From NCBI RefSeq assembly GCF_003202915.1, contig NZ_QGLP01000006.1, forward strand, positions 124,001-188,000: 64,000 nucleotides of DNA. The letters are read 5' to 3'. This DNA comes from Gilliamella apicola (GTDB lineage Bacteria > Pseudomonadota > Gammaproteobacteria > Enterobacterales > Orbaceae). The position numbers and the translations under genes were made by a program. Shown one piece after another: positions 1-10,264 of the stretch; positions within the stretch are counted from its first letter, which is position 1, and the number at the start of each line of letters is the position of its first letter. Below the pieces are notes generated by a model that saw nothing but the letters and a program-made list of their open reading frames with translations, ran no database searches and had not been told where the DNA came from.

Positions 1-1136
1 AATTATGGATTATTCCAACTGTTGGCTGTGTAAATGGTATTGCCAATCAAATACGCAAACAATTTTTGTCTGAAATTCAGCAAGATATTTTACTCAATCA
101 ATCATTCTTTGATGGTATTCACTTACTTTCTCATCCTTATGGTTGTTCCCAGTTAGGAGCCGACCATCAAGCAACTAAAAAAATATTACAAAACATGGTT
201 AAGCATCCCAATGCCGGCGGGGTGTTAGTAATCGGATTAGGTTGCGAAAATAATCAACTAAATGCTTTTAAAGAGAGTCTGGGTGAATATGATAGTAGCC
301 GAGTAAAATTCATGATTGCCCAAGAAGTTGAAGATGAAATCCAACAAGGGGTCAGTTACTTACATGAGCTATATCAAACTATGAAATCAGATAAACGCGA
401 GACTGGTAAGTTAAGTGAACTCAAATTTGGACTTGAATGCGGTGGTTCCGATGGTTTATCCGGTATCACAGCTAATCCTTTATTAGGAAAATTCTCAGAT
501 TATGTTATTTCTCATGGTGGCACTAGCGTACTAACTGAAGTACCTGAAATGTTTGGTGCAGAAACGATATTAATGTCTCATTGTATTGACTCATCAGTCT
601 TTGACAAAACGGTAAGCATGATTAATAATTTCAAACGATATTTTATGTCATATAACCAACCCATTTATGAAAACCCGTCCCCAGGTAATAAAGTTGGTGG
701 CATTACAACGCTTGAAGATAAATCACTAGGTTGTACCCAAAAAGCCGGAATGAGTAAAGTTATGGATGTTTTAGAATATGGCGACATGCTTGCAAAATCA
801 GGGCTTAATTTGTTATCCGCTCCGGGCAATGATGCAGTGGCAACAGGTGCTTTAGCCGCTTCAGGTTGTCATATGGTACTATTTTCAACCGGTCGCGGTA
901 CGCCTTATGGCGGAATAGTTCCTACCGTTAAAATATCGACAAATTCGGCTCTTGCACAAAGAAAAAAACATTGGATAGACTTTGATGCTGGTCAATTAGT
1001 CAATGAAATAAAAATGGAGCAATTACTTGATCAATTTATTAATTTAATTGTCGATATAACCAATGGCAAACAGACATGTAATGAAATTAATGAATTTCGT
1101 GATTTAACCATTTTCAAAAATGGCGTCACTGAATAG
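1..1136 (+). CDS. uxaA: Altronate dehydratase, second copy, 5'-truncated by window edge
   Basis: Altronate dehydratase converts D-altronate to 2-keto-3-deoxygluconate in galacturonate catabolism. The reading frame is open from base 3 (LWIIPTVGCVNGIA), so the gene starts outside the window and the TTG at 66 is not a real start. What is visible is the large C-terminal catalytic domain, including the PYGCSQLG, GLGCENNQ, LECGGSDG and NPSPGNK segments, and it aligns throughout with the complete UxaA at 4240-5751. The N-terminal SAF-like domain must lie upstream. It is convergent with the GH28 gene and separated from it by a two-way terminator. It could belong to a second hexuronate cluster to the left. 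The family call is firm; which paralogue is the main enzyme cannot be judged. Confidence 0.93.
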   Translation, partial: LWIIPTVGCVNGIANQIRKQFLSEIQQDILLNQSFFDGIHLLSHPYGCSQLGADHQATKKILQNMVKHPNAGGVLVIGLGCENNQLNAFKESLGEYDSSRVKFMIAQEVEDEIQQGVSYLHELYQTMKSDKRETGKLSELKFGLECGGSDGLSGITANPLLGKFSDYVISHGGTSVLTEVPEMFGAETILMSHCIDSSVFDKTVSMINNFKRYFMSYNQPIYENPSPGNKVGGITTLEDKSLGCTQKAGMSKVMDVLEYGDMLAKSGLNLLSAPGNDAVATGALAASGCHMVLFSTGRGTPYGGIVPTVKISTNSALAQRKKHWIDFDAGQLVNEIKMEQLLDQFINLIVDITNGKQTCNEINEFRDLTIFKNGVTE

Positions 1137-1153
1137 TACTCACAAATAAAAAT

Positions 1154-1187
1154 AAAATAACCGCTGACTCTATGCCGCGGTTATTTT
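1154..1187. terminator. Bidirectional intrinsic terminator between convergent genes
   Basis: An 11-bp perfect inverted repeat (AAAATAACCGC / GCGGTTATTTT) with a 12-nt loop lies between the stop of the partial uxaA and the stop of the GH28 gene. The A-rich and T-rich outer arms let it work in both directions. Confidence 0.8.
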
Positions 1188-1198
1188 AGCGATCATAC

Positions 1199-2521
1199 TT
1201 AAGCTTTCAAGCTAATTAATTTACCATCTTGCTTAACAAAAGATTGATTAACATGAACATCTTCACTATTTTTAACAAATAGCGGTTCACTGACGATATT
1301 ATCGATAATTACATTATTAAATAACACGCTCTGGGCGTTCTCAATAAAGAATCCTTTGCCCGCTTCAGGTTTGACATCTTTAAACATATCAACTTCGCCT
1401 GGTTGTGCATTTTGTTGCATTGAAACCCGGATATTATCAAAAGAGATATTCGAAATTGGTGATTCAGGAATACCATATAAAAAGCCAGCATAAGCACGTA
1501 CATTTTTAGCAATAATGTTTGAAAAACTGATGTTATGGCAAGCGGGAGTGGCTTCATTTATTGGCATCGGCTCTTTATTCCAAACAATAGGATCATTCCC
1601 TTTCGGACCACAATAGTAGTAATAGTTCATCACAAAAGCAGATAGAACTTCGTCCATAACAATATTACTAAATGTGATATCAGAAATCGAGCCCCCTCGA
1701 CCTCGGCGAGTTTTGAATCTTACTCCGCGATCAGTTTTTTGGAATACACAATTAGTAATTGTGACATTACGGATGCAACCACTCATCTCACTACCAAGAA
1801 CCACGGCACCATGCCCATGAATCATATTACAATTAGTAATCAAAATGTTTTCACATGGGCTTTTTTCTGCCGTTTCTTCAGTGCCGGCTTTAATGGCAAT
1901 ACAATCATCGCCAACATCAATATAACAATTTGAAATTCTCACATTACGACAAGATTCAGGGTTAATACCATCGGTATTTGGCGAATCAGCCGGATTAAGA
2001 ATTGAAATATTATCGACAACGACATTATTTGATTCCATCGGATGGACTGTCCAACTCGGTGATTGGGTTAGAAAGACTTTTTCAATAGTAACTCGTTCAC
2101 AAAAATCAAAACCAATTAAATAAGGTCGTGGGTATTTAAGATTGCTTCGATCATGACGAAATATATGCCACCATTTTTGACCATTTCCGTCAATCTTACC
2201 ATTGCCGGTGATAACCACATTTTTGATATTTTGGCCATATATACACGGCATATACACATCTTGCTTAACACCTTCCCAACGAGAATTAACCACCGGATAA
2301 TCCTTAGCATCATCAGAAAAGAGTAAAGTTGCGCCTTGTTCAATAACCAATGTTAGGTTGCTACAAAGCTTAATTGCTCCAGTAAAATAGGTACCAACAG
2401 GAACAATTAGCGTTCCACCACCTAATTGTTCAATATGCCCAATTGCTTTGGCAAAAGCTTGAGTATTGATTGATTTGCCATCACCAATAGCGCCAAAATC
2501 TTTTACAGATATAGTCGTCAT
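1199..2521 (-). CDS. GH28 polygalacturonase / exo-galacturonidase, cytoplasmic
   Basis: Glycoside hydrolase family 28 enzyme of 440 aa that hydrolyses alpha-1,4-galacturonosyl bonds. It opens with a pectate-lyase-like motif (VKDFGAIGDG) and carries the full GH28 active site: NTD at 182-184, DD at 205-206, GHG at 236-238 and RFK at 268-270 (usually RIK). There is no signal peptide, so it should act in the cytoplasm on short oligogalacturonides brought in by the neighbouring GPH transporter, releasing galacturonate for UxaC, UxaB and UxaA. A good ribosome site (AAGGGAC) precedes the ATG at 2521. It is the last gene of the minus-strand hexuronate set. An exo-acting enzyme is more likely than an endo-polygalacturonase because of its location, but endo/exo mode cannot be read directly. 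Confidence 0.9.
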   Translation of the reverse strand: MTTISVKDFGAIGDGKSINTQAFAKAIGHIEQLGGGTLIVPVGTYFTGAIKLCSNLTLVIEQGATLLFSDDAKDYPVVNSRWEGVKQDVYMPCIYGQNIKNVVITGNGKIDGNGQKWWHIFRHDRSNLKYPRPYLIGFDFCERVTIEKVFLTQSPSWTVHPMESNNVVVDNISILNPADSPNTDGINPESCRNVRISNCYIDVGDDCIAIKAGTEETAEKSPCENILITNCNMIHGHGAVVLGSEMSGCIRNVTITNCVFQKTDRGVRFKTRRGRGGSISDITFSNIVMDEVLSAFVMNYYYYCGPKGNDPIVWNKEPMPINEATPACHNISFSNIIAKNVRAYAGFLYGIPESPISNISFDNIRVSMQQNAQPGEVDMFKDVKPEAGKGFFIENAQSVLFNNVIIDNIVSEPLFVKNSEDVHVNQSFVKQDGKLISLKA

Positions 2522-2632
2522 AAGTTTGTCCCTTCTATATTTACAAACATAAACCTGGTAATTTAGCTCTAATGTTTGCTGTTGTATTGTATAACCGCAG
2601 GATCAGTAGCCTGATCCTGATAAATATTTTCT

Positions 2633-4147
2633 TTATTTCGTTGTGGTCTCTTTTTGCTTAAAGCCAATGTTATTATTACCAAAACATTTGTCATAAGCGA
2701 TCCCTGATAGTTCTTCAACCACTTTTCGGGTTTCAGGAGTAACATCTTCCATTTTGCCACCTTGGCGGATACGGGCAACTTCATTAATAATGATGGAGTG
2801 AGTAGCGTGATCAAGCTTCATTCGCCAAGCGAAAAAGGCGCCAATTAATGCCATACCAACTACCCCATACAAAATAATACCATTAATAGCATCAATCGCA
2901 CTTTGTGGTTGAATATGTGATTTCGATTCAAATCCATAAGCACTTAATATCACACCAAGTACAAAAACAATTGAAGCTCGAACTAATTTACCAGCCATCG
3001 TCATTGCACCTGCATATACCCCTTCACGACGACGATTGGTTACCACTTCATCTACATCTGCAAGGAACACATAGACACTCCAAGGAATATAGTAAACACC
3101 ACCAGTCCCCAAGCCAAACCAAATAGTAATACCCACTACAATCCAGGTAATATGTGGTAGATTAAAGTAATAAATACCGACATACCCCATCATTGATGAA
3201 ATAACAATTAAAAGTGCGATAATAAATGGTTTTTTAAAGCCTTTTTTAGCACAGTACATCATAAAAAATGCTGTAGAAACCAACTGACAAATACTACTTA
3301 ATGAATTCATTGAAGCTACAAATGAGCGAGGTTCACCTAAACTAAATACGATGAAATAGGTAAATACCGCGGTAAACAACCATTCAGCACCAAACCCAAA
3401 TAGATACATGCCTAAATGGGTTCTAAATGTTTTGATACGGAAGGTTGATAATATGTCGATGAAAAGCTTTTTAATAGCTTCAAAAAAGCTATGAACAGAT
3501 TCATCTTTTACTTCTTCTTTAGGTTTTTCCCAACTATTACAATAGAGTAGAATTAACGCTAGCATCATGATCGTTGCATAAGTGATGCCGGTTAATAAAA
3601 ATGGTGTTGCTGATTCTTTACTATAGAAATAGAAAAATACCCCCGGTATTGCGGCACCTAAGAAATTAGCTACTTTACCAAACATCGCTTTTGAACCAGT
3701 CAAATAAGTACGTTCAGAGAAGTTAGCGGTCATTTCTACCGGTAAGGTATTAAATGGGATCATAATACTGGTATAAATAATCTCAAATAAAATATAGGTA
3801 ACTAAGTAGTACCAAAATCCCATACCATCAATCCATAGCATAGGGTAAATAATCATCAACGGTATACCAATTAAAATAAAAAATCGCCGCCGACCAAAAC
3901 GTTGCCCGATTTTAGTTTGATAAAAGTTGTCGGTAATAAAGCCCATCAATGGATTGAGTATGACATCCAAATAAGTAGCGATCGAAAAAATTAATGCTGC
4001 TTGCACCACACTTAAACCACAAAAAGTGGTATAAAAATAGAGTAACCAAGCCCCACTAATGGCTAATGCGCCACTACCAATTAAATTACCACTACCGTAG
4101 GAGAATCTTACTAACCATGTAATTTTATTCTCTTTTCTTTTGCCCAT
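2633..4147 (-). CDS. GPH-family (MFS_2) glycoside/hexuronide:cation symporter
   Basis: Inner-membrane transporter of 504 aa with about 12 hydrophobic segments and the GPH/MelB-type layout: an N-terminal FSYGSGNLIGSGALAIS segment, NPLMGFITDN early in the protein, and an RFGRRRFFI loop typical of this superfamily. It lies between uxaA and the cytoplasmic GH28 enzyme, all on the minus strand, which points to uptake of oligogalacturonides or related uronide oligomers rather than monomeric galacturonate (ExuT covers that). AGGA lies 7 nt before the ATG. The substrate is inferred from context. The C-terminal tail after residue 440 is hydrophilic and family-typical. Confidence 0.87.
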   Translation of the reverse strand: MGKRKENKITWLVRFSYGSGNLIGSGALAISGAWLLYFYTTFCGLSVVQAALIFSIATYLDVILNPLMGFITDNFYQTKIGQRFGRRRFFILIGIPLMIIYPMLWIDGMGFWYYLVTYILFEIIYTSIMIPFNTLPVEMTANFSERTYLTGSKAMFGKVANFLGAAIPGVFFYFYSKESATPFLLTGITYATIMMLALILLYCNSWEKPKEEVKDESVHSFFEAIKKLFIDILSTFRIKTFRTHLGMYLFGFGAEWLFTAVFTYFIVFSLGEPRSFVASMNSLSSICQLVSTAFFMMYCAKKGFKKPFIIALLIVISSMMGYVGIYYFNLPHITWIVVGITIWFGLGTGGVYYIPWSVYVFLADVDEVVTNRRREGVYAGAMTMAGKLVRASIVFVLGVILSAYGFESKSHIQPQSAIDAINGIILYGVVGMALIGAFFAWRMKLDHATHSIIINEVARIRQGGKMEDVTPETRKVVEELSGIAYDKCFGNNNIGFKQKETTTK

Positions 4148-4188
4148 AAAAGATTCCTATAATTTTTATACAAAAAAAGATCCCTTGC

Positions 4189-4210
4189 ATTAAGTCCCGA
4201 AGGACTTAAT
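4189..4210 (-). other. UUCG-loop hairpin between uxaA and the transporter gene
   Basis: A 9-bp perfect stem, ATTAAGTCC / GGACTTAAT, with loop TTCG read on the minus strand (CGAA on the plus). UUCG loops closed by C-G are unusually stable. A T7 run follows about 11 nt downstream on the minus strand, so it may be a leaky terminator or an mRNA stabiliser that sets different levels of uxaA and the transporter. Confidence 0.55.
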
Positions 4211-4239
4211 GACATAGATATTTATTTTTTTATTTTTAC

Positions 4240-5751
4240 TTAGAGAGTTACACCACTTTTTAAAATGGCTAAGTTTCTGAAGTTGTTGATTTCGTTACGT
4301 GTTGGTTTGCCATTAGCAACCTGAACGATATACTCAATAAACTCTAACAACAAAGATTGCATTGATACACCCTGTATAAGTTTACCGGCATTGAAATCGA
4401 TCCAATTGGTTTTCTTATCTGCCAATTGAGTATTGGTTGCAATTTTGACCGTTGGCACAATACCGCCATAAGGCGTTCCTCTGCCTGTCGTGAAGAGTAC
4501 CATATGACAACCAGCCGCTGATAACGCGCCAGTAGCTACTGCATCATTACCTGGTGCACTTAGTAAGTTCAGTCCATGTTTAGTTAACATTTCACCGTAT
4601 TTAAGTACATCAATAACTTCACTACCGCCGGCTTTTTGGGTACAACCGAGAGATTTTTCCTCTAACGTTGTAATGCCACCAGCCTTATTACCAGGAGAAG
4701 GGTTTTCATAGATAGGTTGATTATTTGCAATAAAATATTGTTTAAAATCATTAATCATATGTACTGTTTTGTCAAAAGTGGACTCATCAATACAATGTGA
4801 CATTAAAATATTTTCAGCACCAAACATTTCTGGTACTTCAGTAAGCACACTCGTGCCGCCGTGAGCAATAACATAATCAGAAAACAGACCAAGCATTGGA
4901 TTGGCGGTGATACCAGAAAAACCATCTGAACCACCACACTCTAAGCCAAATTTCAATTCGCTTAAACGCCCTACTTCGCGTTTATCTTGTTGCATAATGG
5001 CATAAAGTTCTCTTAAATGAACTAGCGCTGATTCAACTTCATCGCTCTCTTGTTGAGCGATTAAAAATCTAACTCGAGACTCGTCATACTCTCCTAAATC
5101 AGCCTTAAATTCAGAAACCTGATTATTTTCACAACCAAGTCCTATCACCAAAACCGCACCAGCATTAGGATGTTTAACTAAATTTTGTAAAATAGTTTTG
5201 GTATTTTGATGATCTTGTCCTAATTGAGAACATCCATAAGGATGTTCAAGTACCGTAATACCGTCAATTGATAATTGGTTATTTAACTCATCACGAAACT
5301 GTTTAACTATTTGTTCTGCAATCCCGTTAATACAAGTTACCGTTGGTATAATCCAGAGTTCATTACGAATACCAACTTCACCATTCTTACGTCGATAAAT
5401 TTGCACTTCTTTATCAGCTATCTCGTGCAACAACTCATTTTTTGATAAAGTAGGTTGATATTGGTAATCATTAATATCACTTAAATTGGTTTTCAAATTA
5501 TGCGAATGAATATGCTCACCCGCTTTAATTAAGCGGGTAGCATGGCCTATTGGTAAACCATATTTAATAATATTTTCATTTTGCTCAATATCGATAAGCG
5601 CAAACTTATGCCCTTGTTTAATCGGCTCTTGTAGGTCAATAACCTGCCCATCAACGACGATATTTTTTTCATGTGCTTCTAAATCAGATAATGCCACACC
5701 GACATTATCTTTATTATTGATTTTTATATATTTAACCATTAAATCACTCAT
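4240..5751 (-). CDS. uxaA: Altronate dehydratase (complete)
   Basis: Dehydrates D-altronate to 2-keto-3-deoxy-D-gluconate, the third step of galacturonate breakdown. The protein has the N-terminal SAF-like domain (about residues 5-105, with IKYGLPIG and HSHNLKTNLSD) followed by the UxaA catalytic domain with PYGCSQLG, GLGCENN, ECGGSDG and ENPSPGNKAGG. The open frame extends to 5781, but that overlaps uxaB. E. coli UxaA begins at the segment equivalent to MVKYIKI, so the start is the ATG at 5751, one base after the uxaB stop, or the in-frame ATG at 5739; coupling to uxaB is likely. It is paralogous to the partial uxaA at the left edge. Confidence 0.96.
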   Translation of the reverse strand: MSDLMVKYIKINNKDNVGVALSDLEAHEKNIVVDGQVIDLQEPIKQGHKFALIDIEQNENIIKYGLPIGHATRLIKAGEHIHSHNLKTNLSDINDYQYQPTLSKNELLHEIADKEVQIYRRKNGEVGIRNELWIIPTVTCINGIAEQIVKQFRDELNNQLSIDGITVLEHPYGCSQLGQDHQNTKTILQNLVKHPNAGAVLVIGLGCENNQVSEFKADLGEYDESRVRFLIAQQESDEVESALVHLRELYAIMQQDKREVGRLSELKFGLECGGSDGFSGITANPMLGLFSDYVIAHGGTSVLTEVPEMFGAENILMSHCIDESTFDKTVHMINDFKQYFIANNQPIYENPSPGNKAGGITTLEEKSLGCTQKAGGSEVIDVLKYGEMLTKHGLNLLSAPGNDAVATGALSAAGCHMVLFTTGRGTPYGGIVPTVKIATNTQLADKKTNWIDFNAGKLIQGVSMQSLLLEFIEYIVQVANGKPTRNEINNFRNLAILKSGVTL

Positions 5752-5752
5752 G

Positions 5753-7216
5753 TTATTCGCTACCAACAACACATTTTTCAATTGCTTGACGCATCCCCTC
5801 TTCGGTTATGACAGTTAAATAGTGTGTTAAAGTTTGTGCTAATTGAGGAATACTTAATAGATCATGCTGCCAATGAGCTGTGTCACCTAATACTACTTTG
5901 ATTAAATCTTCTAATGAACTTTTGCCTTCAGCAATGGCTGTCCAGCTATTATTAAAACGTTCTAACCAAATTGCATCATCTTGTAATGGATAGTTTTGCC
6001 CATTACGTACACCTCGATAAAATGCAATTAATGCCGCAAAAGAGAAGACTAAATGTTTAGGTAATGTCCCTTTCTCTTGCTGATAATTGATTAATTGAGG
6101 AAGAATACGGGTTTTAAACTTAGTCATACTGTTTAAGGCAATTGACATCAATTGATGTTCAATAAATGGATTTTTAAAACGACTAATCACTGAGTCAGCA
6201 AAATCAACCAATTCTTGATGAGGTAAATCTAAAACAGGAATAATTTCCTCAAAAATAGTCTCTTTAATATAAGATAAGATCTGTGGATCATTCATTGATT
6301 CACCAACAGTATCAATACCCGATAAATAAGCAACAGGCACTAAAGCGGTATGGGCACCATTTAAAATGGCCACTTTACGCTCTTTATATGGTTTGATATC
6401 GTCAACAATTTTGATATTTATATCGCATTTATCTAGGCATAACTTGTCTGCCAACCATTGAGGTCCTTGAATAACAAACAGATAAAAATATTCCGCTGAA
6501 TCAATAAAATTATCTTTATAGCCCAATTCAGCTTCAAGTTCAGCAATTTGCGCTTTCGGATAACCTGGTACAATTCTATCAACTAAGGTGGAACAGAATA
6601 AATTATCATTTTCAAGCCAGTGCATGAATTTGTCTGACAAGTTCCATTGGTTGGCATATTTTAGTACTAATTTTTTAAGTGCATCGCCGTTATAATCAAT
6701 TAATTCACAAGGGATAATAATCAAACCACTTTCTTTACTACCCGCAAAATGAACAAATCTTTCATATAAAAATGCGGTTAATTTAGCTGGATAGCTAGTT
6801 GCAGGTTTATCGGTTAATTGGTCACTTTCAACATAACTAATGCCCGCTTCGGTAGTATTTGAAAATATAAACTGAATATTCGGATCTTTAGCTAACTCAA
6901 GATATTCATCATATTGAGTATACACATTGATTTCATTATTCACTGAACGAATCAATCTAAACTCCTTCACTGCTTGATTCTGTTCATTTAAACCACGAAC
7001 CAGTGTGGTATACAAACCATCTTGAATACTTAACGATGGCGGAAAGTCCGTATTTAACGGTCGAACCACCACAACACCCGCATCAAGATCAGTTTTCTCA
7101 TTAAGAATATCTAACTGCCAATCTAAAAATGCCCGTAAAAAATTACCTTCGCCAAACTGAACAACACGAGTCGTATATTTTGCACCCGGAAAATCATTTC
7201 TGTTTAATGTTTTCAT
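5753..7216 (-). CDS. uxaB: Tagaturonate reductase (altronate oxidoreductase)
   Basis: NADH-dependent reduction of D-tagaturonate to D-altronate in the cytoplasm. The 487-aa protein matches E. coli UxaB in length and sequence: it starts [12 protein letters not shown], has the dinucleotide-binding segment [13 protein letters not shown], and carries the [14 protein letters not shown] block that holds the catalytic Lys and His of the long-chain mannitol dehydrogenase family. Its stop is one base before the uxaA start and it lies 47 bp downstream of uxaC, so uxaC-uxaB-uxaA is an operon. Confidence 0.96.
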   Translation of the reverse strand: MKTLNRNDFPGAKYTTRVVQFGEGNFLRAFLDWQLDILNEKTDLDAGVVVVRPLNTDFPPSLSIQDGLYTTLVRGLNEQNQAVKEFRLIRSVNNEINVYTQYDEYLELAKDPNIQFIFSNTTEAGISYVESDQLTDKPATSYPAKLTAFLYERFVHFAGSKESGLIIIPCELIDYNGDALKKLVLKYANQWNLSDKFMHWLENDNLFCSTLVDRIVPGYPKAQIAELEAELGYKDNFIDSAEYFYLFVIQGPQWLADKLCLDKCDINIKIVDDIKPYKERKVAILNGAHTALVPVAYLSGIDTVGESMNDPQILSYIKETIFEEIIPVLDLPHQELVDFADSVISRFKNPFIEHQLMSIALNSMTKFKTRILPQLINYQQEKGTLPKHLVFSFAALIAFYRGVRNGQNYPLQDDAIWLERFNNSWTAIAEGKSSLEDLIKVVLGDTAHWQHDLLSIPQLAQTLTHYLTVITEEGMRQAIEKCVVGSE

Positions 7217-7263
7217 TACTCTAACTCTTCTTTAATTAATCTAATTACAACGACTTAATGCTC

Positions 7264-8676
7264 TTAGCTTAGTTCAATGCCAAAATAGTTTTTAGCATTA
7301 TCAAAACTAATATTTTTAACCATTTGACCTAATAATTGGATATCACGTGGTGCTTCACCATCTTCAACCCAACGTCCAATCATGCGACATAAAATACGTC
7401 TGAAATATTCATGGCGAGTATAAGATAAGAAGCTACGGCTATCTGTTAACATACCGACAAAACGACTTAATAAGCCAAGTTGGGCAAGCTGTGTCATTTG
7501 ACGAATCATGCCGTCTTTTTGATCGTTAAACCACCAACCAGAACCAAATTGCATTTTTCCTTGAATACCTGCACCTTGGAAGTTACCAATCATAGTACCT
7601 AGGATTTCATTATCAGAAGGATTTAAACAATATAAAATCGTTTTAGGTAGCGCATCTTGTTTTGCTTGGGCATCTAATAATCGAGAAAGTGGCTGCGCAA
7701 TCGGTGAATCATTAATAGAATCGAACCCTACATCTGGCCCCATTAAATTAAACATTCTTGAATTATTATTACGCAATGCGCCGATATGATATTGTTGAAC
7801 CCATTGACGTTTGTGATATTCAACACCTAAGAAAATAAGTACTGCCGTTTTAAATTGAGCAACTTCTTTAGTGGTTAAAACCTCACCAGATAAACGTTTA
7901 GTTAAAATGGTATCCAACTCTTTTTCAGAGGCTTCTTCATAAACAACGGTATCTAATGCATGGTCAGAAATCTTACAACCATGAGCAGCAAAATGGTCCA
8001 TTCGTTTAGATAATGCCTGACAAAGCGCTTGGAAGTTAGCAATTTCCACATCGGCTACCGCAGAAAGTTTTTCCATATATTGGCCAAAAAATTCCGAATC
8101 GATATTAAATGCTTTATCTGGACGCCAGCTTGGTAAAACTTTAACCTCAAATGAACTATCTTCGGCAATAGTTTTATGATGAGCTAAATCATCGATAGGA
8201 TCATCAGTGGTACCGGCCATTTTAACATTCATTTTTTTCATAATGCTACGAGCTGAAAATTCCGGTGTGGCTAACATCTCATTACAACTATTCCAAATTT
8301 GCTCTGCTGTAGCTGGTGATAATAAAACATTATCAATTCCAAAAGGACGACGCAGTTCTAAATGAGTCCAATGATATAAAGGATTACCAATGGTGTGAGG
8401 AACTGTTTCCGCCCAAGCCTTGAATTTGTCTAAATCACTCACATCAGTACCAGTACAGAATTTTTCAGCAACACCATTGGTACGCATTGCACGCCATTTA
8501 TAATGATCACCCTTTAACCAGATGTCATACAGATTTTTAAATTGATAATCTTTAGCAATCTGTTCTGGTGGTAAGTGACAGTGATAATCAAAAATCGGTT
8601 GATCAGCAGCAAAATCATGATAAAGCTGACGAGAAAATTCAGTATCTAGTAAAAAGTTTTCAGTTAAAAAACTCAT
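7264..8676 (-). CDS. uxaC: Uronate isomerase
   Basis: Isomerises D-galacturonate to D-tagaturonate (and glucuronate to fructuronate). It is an amidohydrolase-fold enzyme with FDYHCHLPP near residue 30 and long stretches matching E. coli UxaC ([20 protein letters not shown]). The frame is open to an ATG at 8688, but the sequence ATGGAGAATAAAATG places a GGAG Shine-Dalgarno inside that codon run, 7 nt before the ATG at 8676. Starting there gives MSFLTENF and 470 aa, the E. coli length. It is first of the uxaCBA operon; a hairpin separates it from exuT. Confidence 0.96.
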   Translation of the reverse strand: MSFLTENFLLDTEFSRQLYHDFAADQPIFDYHCHLPPEQIAKDYQFKNLYDIWLKGDHYKWRAMRTNGVAEKFCTGTDVSDLDKFKAWAETVPHTIGNPLYHWTHLELRRPFGIDNVLLSPATAEQIWNSCNEMLATPEFSARSIMKKMNVKMAGTTDDPIDDLAHHKTIAEDSSFEVKVLPSWRPDKAFNIDSEFFGQYMEKLSAVADVEIANFQALCQALSKRMDHFAAHGCKISDHALDTVVYEEASEKELDTILTKRLSGEVLTTKEVAQFKTAVLIFLGVEYHKRQWVQQYHIGALRNNNSRMFNLMGPDVGFDSINDSPIAQPLSRLLDAQAKQDALPKTILYCLNPSDNEILGTMIGNFQGAGIQGKMQFGSGWWFNDQKDGMIRQMTQLAQLGLLSRFVGMLTDSRSFLSYTRHEYFRRILCRMIGRWVEDGEAPRDIQLLGQMVKNISFDNAKNYFGIELS

Positions 8677-8709
8677 TTTATTCTCCATAAATAGTAGTTA
8701 ACTATTAAA

Positions 8710-8737
8710 GATTACAGGAGTATATACTCCTATAATC
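8710..8737 (-). other. Hairpin in the exuT-uxaC spacer
   Basis: A nearly perfect inverted repeat centred on GGAGTATATACTCC, extended by GATTA / TAATC arms. No strong T-run follows on the minus strand, so it is more likely an RNA-stability or attenuation element between exuT and uxaC than a full terminator. Confidence 0.45.
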
Positions 8738-8752
8738 TAATTAATTTATTAA

Positions 8753-10018
8753 TTATTTTTGATCTGCTGCGGGTTCTTTTAAGATTGTCCAAACCGCTAA
8801 CGCAGCTAATAGATCTAAACAAGATAAAATCACAAATAGCGGACTAAATCCAACAGTATCTGCAAGTGCTCCAACAATAAGGGCAAAAATAGTACTTGCT
8901 AACCATGCCGCCATACCGGTGAACCCATTTGCGGTTGCAACTTCATTACGGCCAAATACATCAGAAGATAAAGTAATTAATGCGCCGGATAATGCTTGAT
9001 GAGCAAAACCACCAATACAGAATAAAAAGATTGCAACATAAGGGCTTGAGAATAAACCTATCAGACCAGGGGCAATCATAAGAACGCCACCAACTGTCAC
9101 TACCATTTTTCTTGAATTAATTAAGCTTACATTAAAATGTTTTTGGAAGAATGGTGACATATAACCACCTAGGACGCAGCCAACATCAGCAAAAAGCATC
9201 GGCATCCAAGCAAAAATAGCGATTTGTTTTAAATCAAAGCCATAAGCGGTGAACATAAATAATGGAATCCAAGCATTAAAAGTCCCCCAGGCAGGTTCGG
9301 CTAAAAATCTTGGTAAAGCGATCCCCCAAAAACGTCGACTTGTTAAAATTTTACTCGTTGGTAATTTTTCAGTATTTGATGTCTGATGACTCGCTTCTTG
9401 ACCAGATAAGATATATTTTCTCTCTTCTTCAGAAAGGCGTTTCTGTTTTGTTGGATGGCGATAAAGAATTAACCAAAAAATTCCCCAAATAAAACTTAAT
9501 AAACCACATAGAATAAATGCCCATTGCCAGCTATGGAACCATATTGCCCAAGCAACTAATGGCGGTGCAATCATTGCCCCCACTGACGAACCTAAATTAA
9601 ACCAACCAACCGCAATCGATCTTTCTTTAGCAGGAAACCATTCACTGGTTGCTTTGAGTCCAGCCGGAATCATTGCCGCTTCGGTTGCCCCTACCGCACC
9701 TCGAGCAAAAGCCAGTCCGATCCAACTACCGGAAAATGCAGTACTTACACAAAATACTGACCATAGAATAGCAAACACTGCATACCCCATTCTTGTGCCT
9801 AACAAGTCTAGAACATATCCGGCAATTGGTTGCATAATGGTATAACAAGCTGAGTAAGCTGCTACCACATATGAATATTGTTGAGTTGTTAACCCCATCA
9901 CTTCGTTTAAAACTGGGGCGGCTACCGCGATTGAATTGCGAGTAAGGTAACCAAGTATTGTCCCTACGGTGACTAATGCTATCATATACCATCGCAGGTT
10001 TTTTATCGTTTTGTACAT
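8753..10018 (-). CDS. exuT: Hexuronate transporter, MFS
   Basis: Inner-membrane proton symporter for galacturonate and glucuronate. The 421-aa protein tracks E. coli ExuT: LRWYMIALVTVGTILGYLTRN at the start (anion:cation symporter signature), GAVGATEAAMIPAGLK around residue 110, WFPAKERSIAVGWFN, and PRFLAEPAWGTFNAWIPL mid-protein. About 12 membrane segments are present. AGGAGC precedes the ATG by 8 nt. It is divergent from exuR and its promoter carries a CRP-like site. It supplies the monomer for UxaC, while the GPH carrier probably brings in oligomers. Confidence 0.95.
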   Translation of the reverse strand: MYKTIKNLRWYMIALVTVGTILGYLTRNSIAVAAPVLNEVMGLTTQQYSYVVAAYSACYTIMQPIAGYVLDLLGTRMGYAVFAILWSVFCVSTAFSGSWIGLAFARGAVGATEAAMIPAGLKATSEWFPAKERSIAVGWFNLGSSVGAMIAPPLVAWAIWFHSWQWAFILCGLLSFIWGIFWLILYRHPTKQKRLSEEERKYILSGQEASHQTSNTEKLPTSKILTSRRFWGIALPRFLAEPAWGTFNAWIPLFMFTAYGFDLKQIAIFAWMPMLFADVGCVLGGYMSPFFQKHFNVSLINSRKMVVTVGGVLMIAPGLIGLFSSPYVAIFLFCIGGFAHQALSGALITLSSDVFGRNEVATANGFTGMAAWLASTIFALIVGALADTVGFSPLFVILSCLDLLAALAVWTILKEPAADQK

Positions 10019-10056
10019 CTTTAATTGCTCCTAAATATATATAGATATTTTGGCGT

Positions 10057-10099
10057 ATAATAACATGCCTGACAACTAAAAAAGTTGACATACATCACA
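10057..10099 (-). promoter_or_regulatory. exuT promoter with CRP-like site
   Basis: On the minus strand, a CRP-like 16-mer TGTGATGTATGTCAAC (plus 10084-10099, centre 10091.5) is followed by a -10 hexamer TATTAT (plus 10057-10062). The expected start near 10050 puts the CRP centre at about -41.5, the class II geometry, and no good -35 is present. A short inverted repeat (CAACT-5-AGTTG, 10073-10087) overlaps and could be an ExuR half-site pair. The sites were read by eye. Confidence 0.6.
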
Positions 10100-10264
10100 A
10101 AAATCTTCTATACCCATAATAATTAAAGGGATATTTTTTAGCCAAATAAAGTTAGCTGACAAAAATCTTTATTAAAAAAATGCAGGAATATTATTTAATT
10201 TGAAGCAATTAGATGTTATTTTAAAAGTCTGAAAAAAACTTAAAGGACTTATACAAAATTCATC

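Noticed and set aside
9726-10091. Open frame of 121 codons on the minus strand inside exuT
   Set aside because: It overlaps the well-supported exuT start in another frame, shows no domain and has no independent ribosome site.
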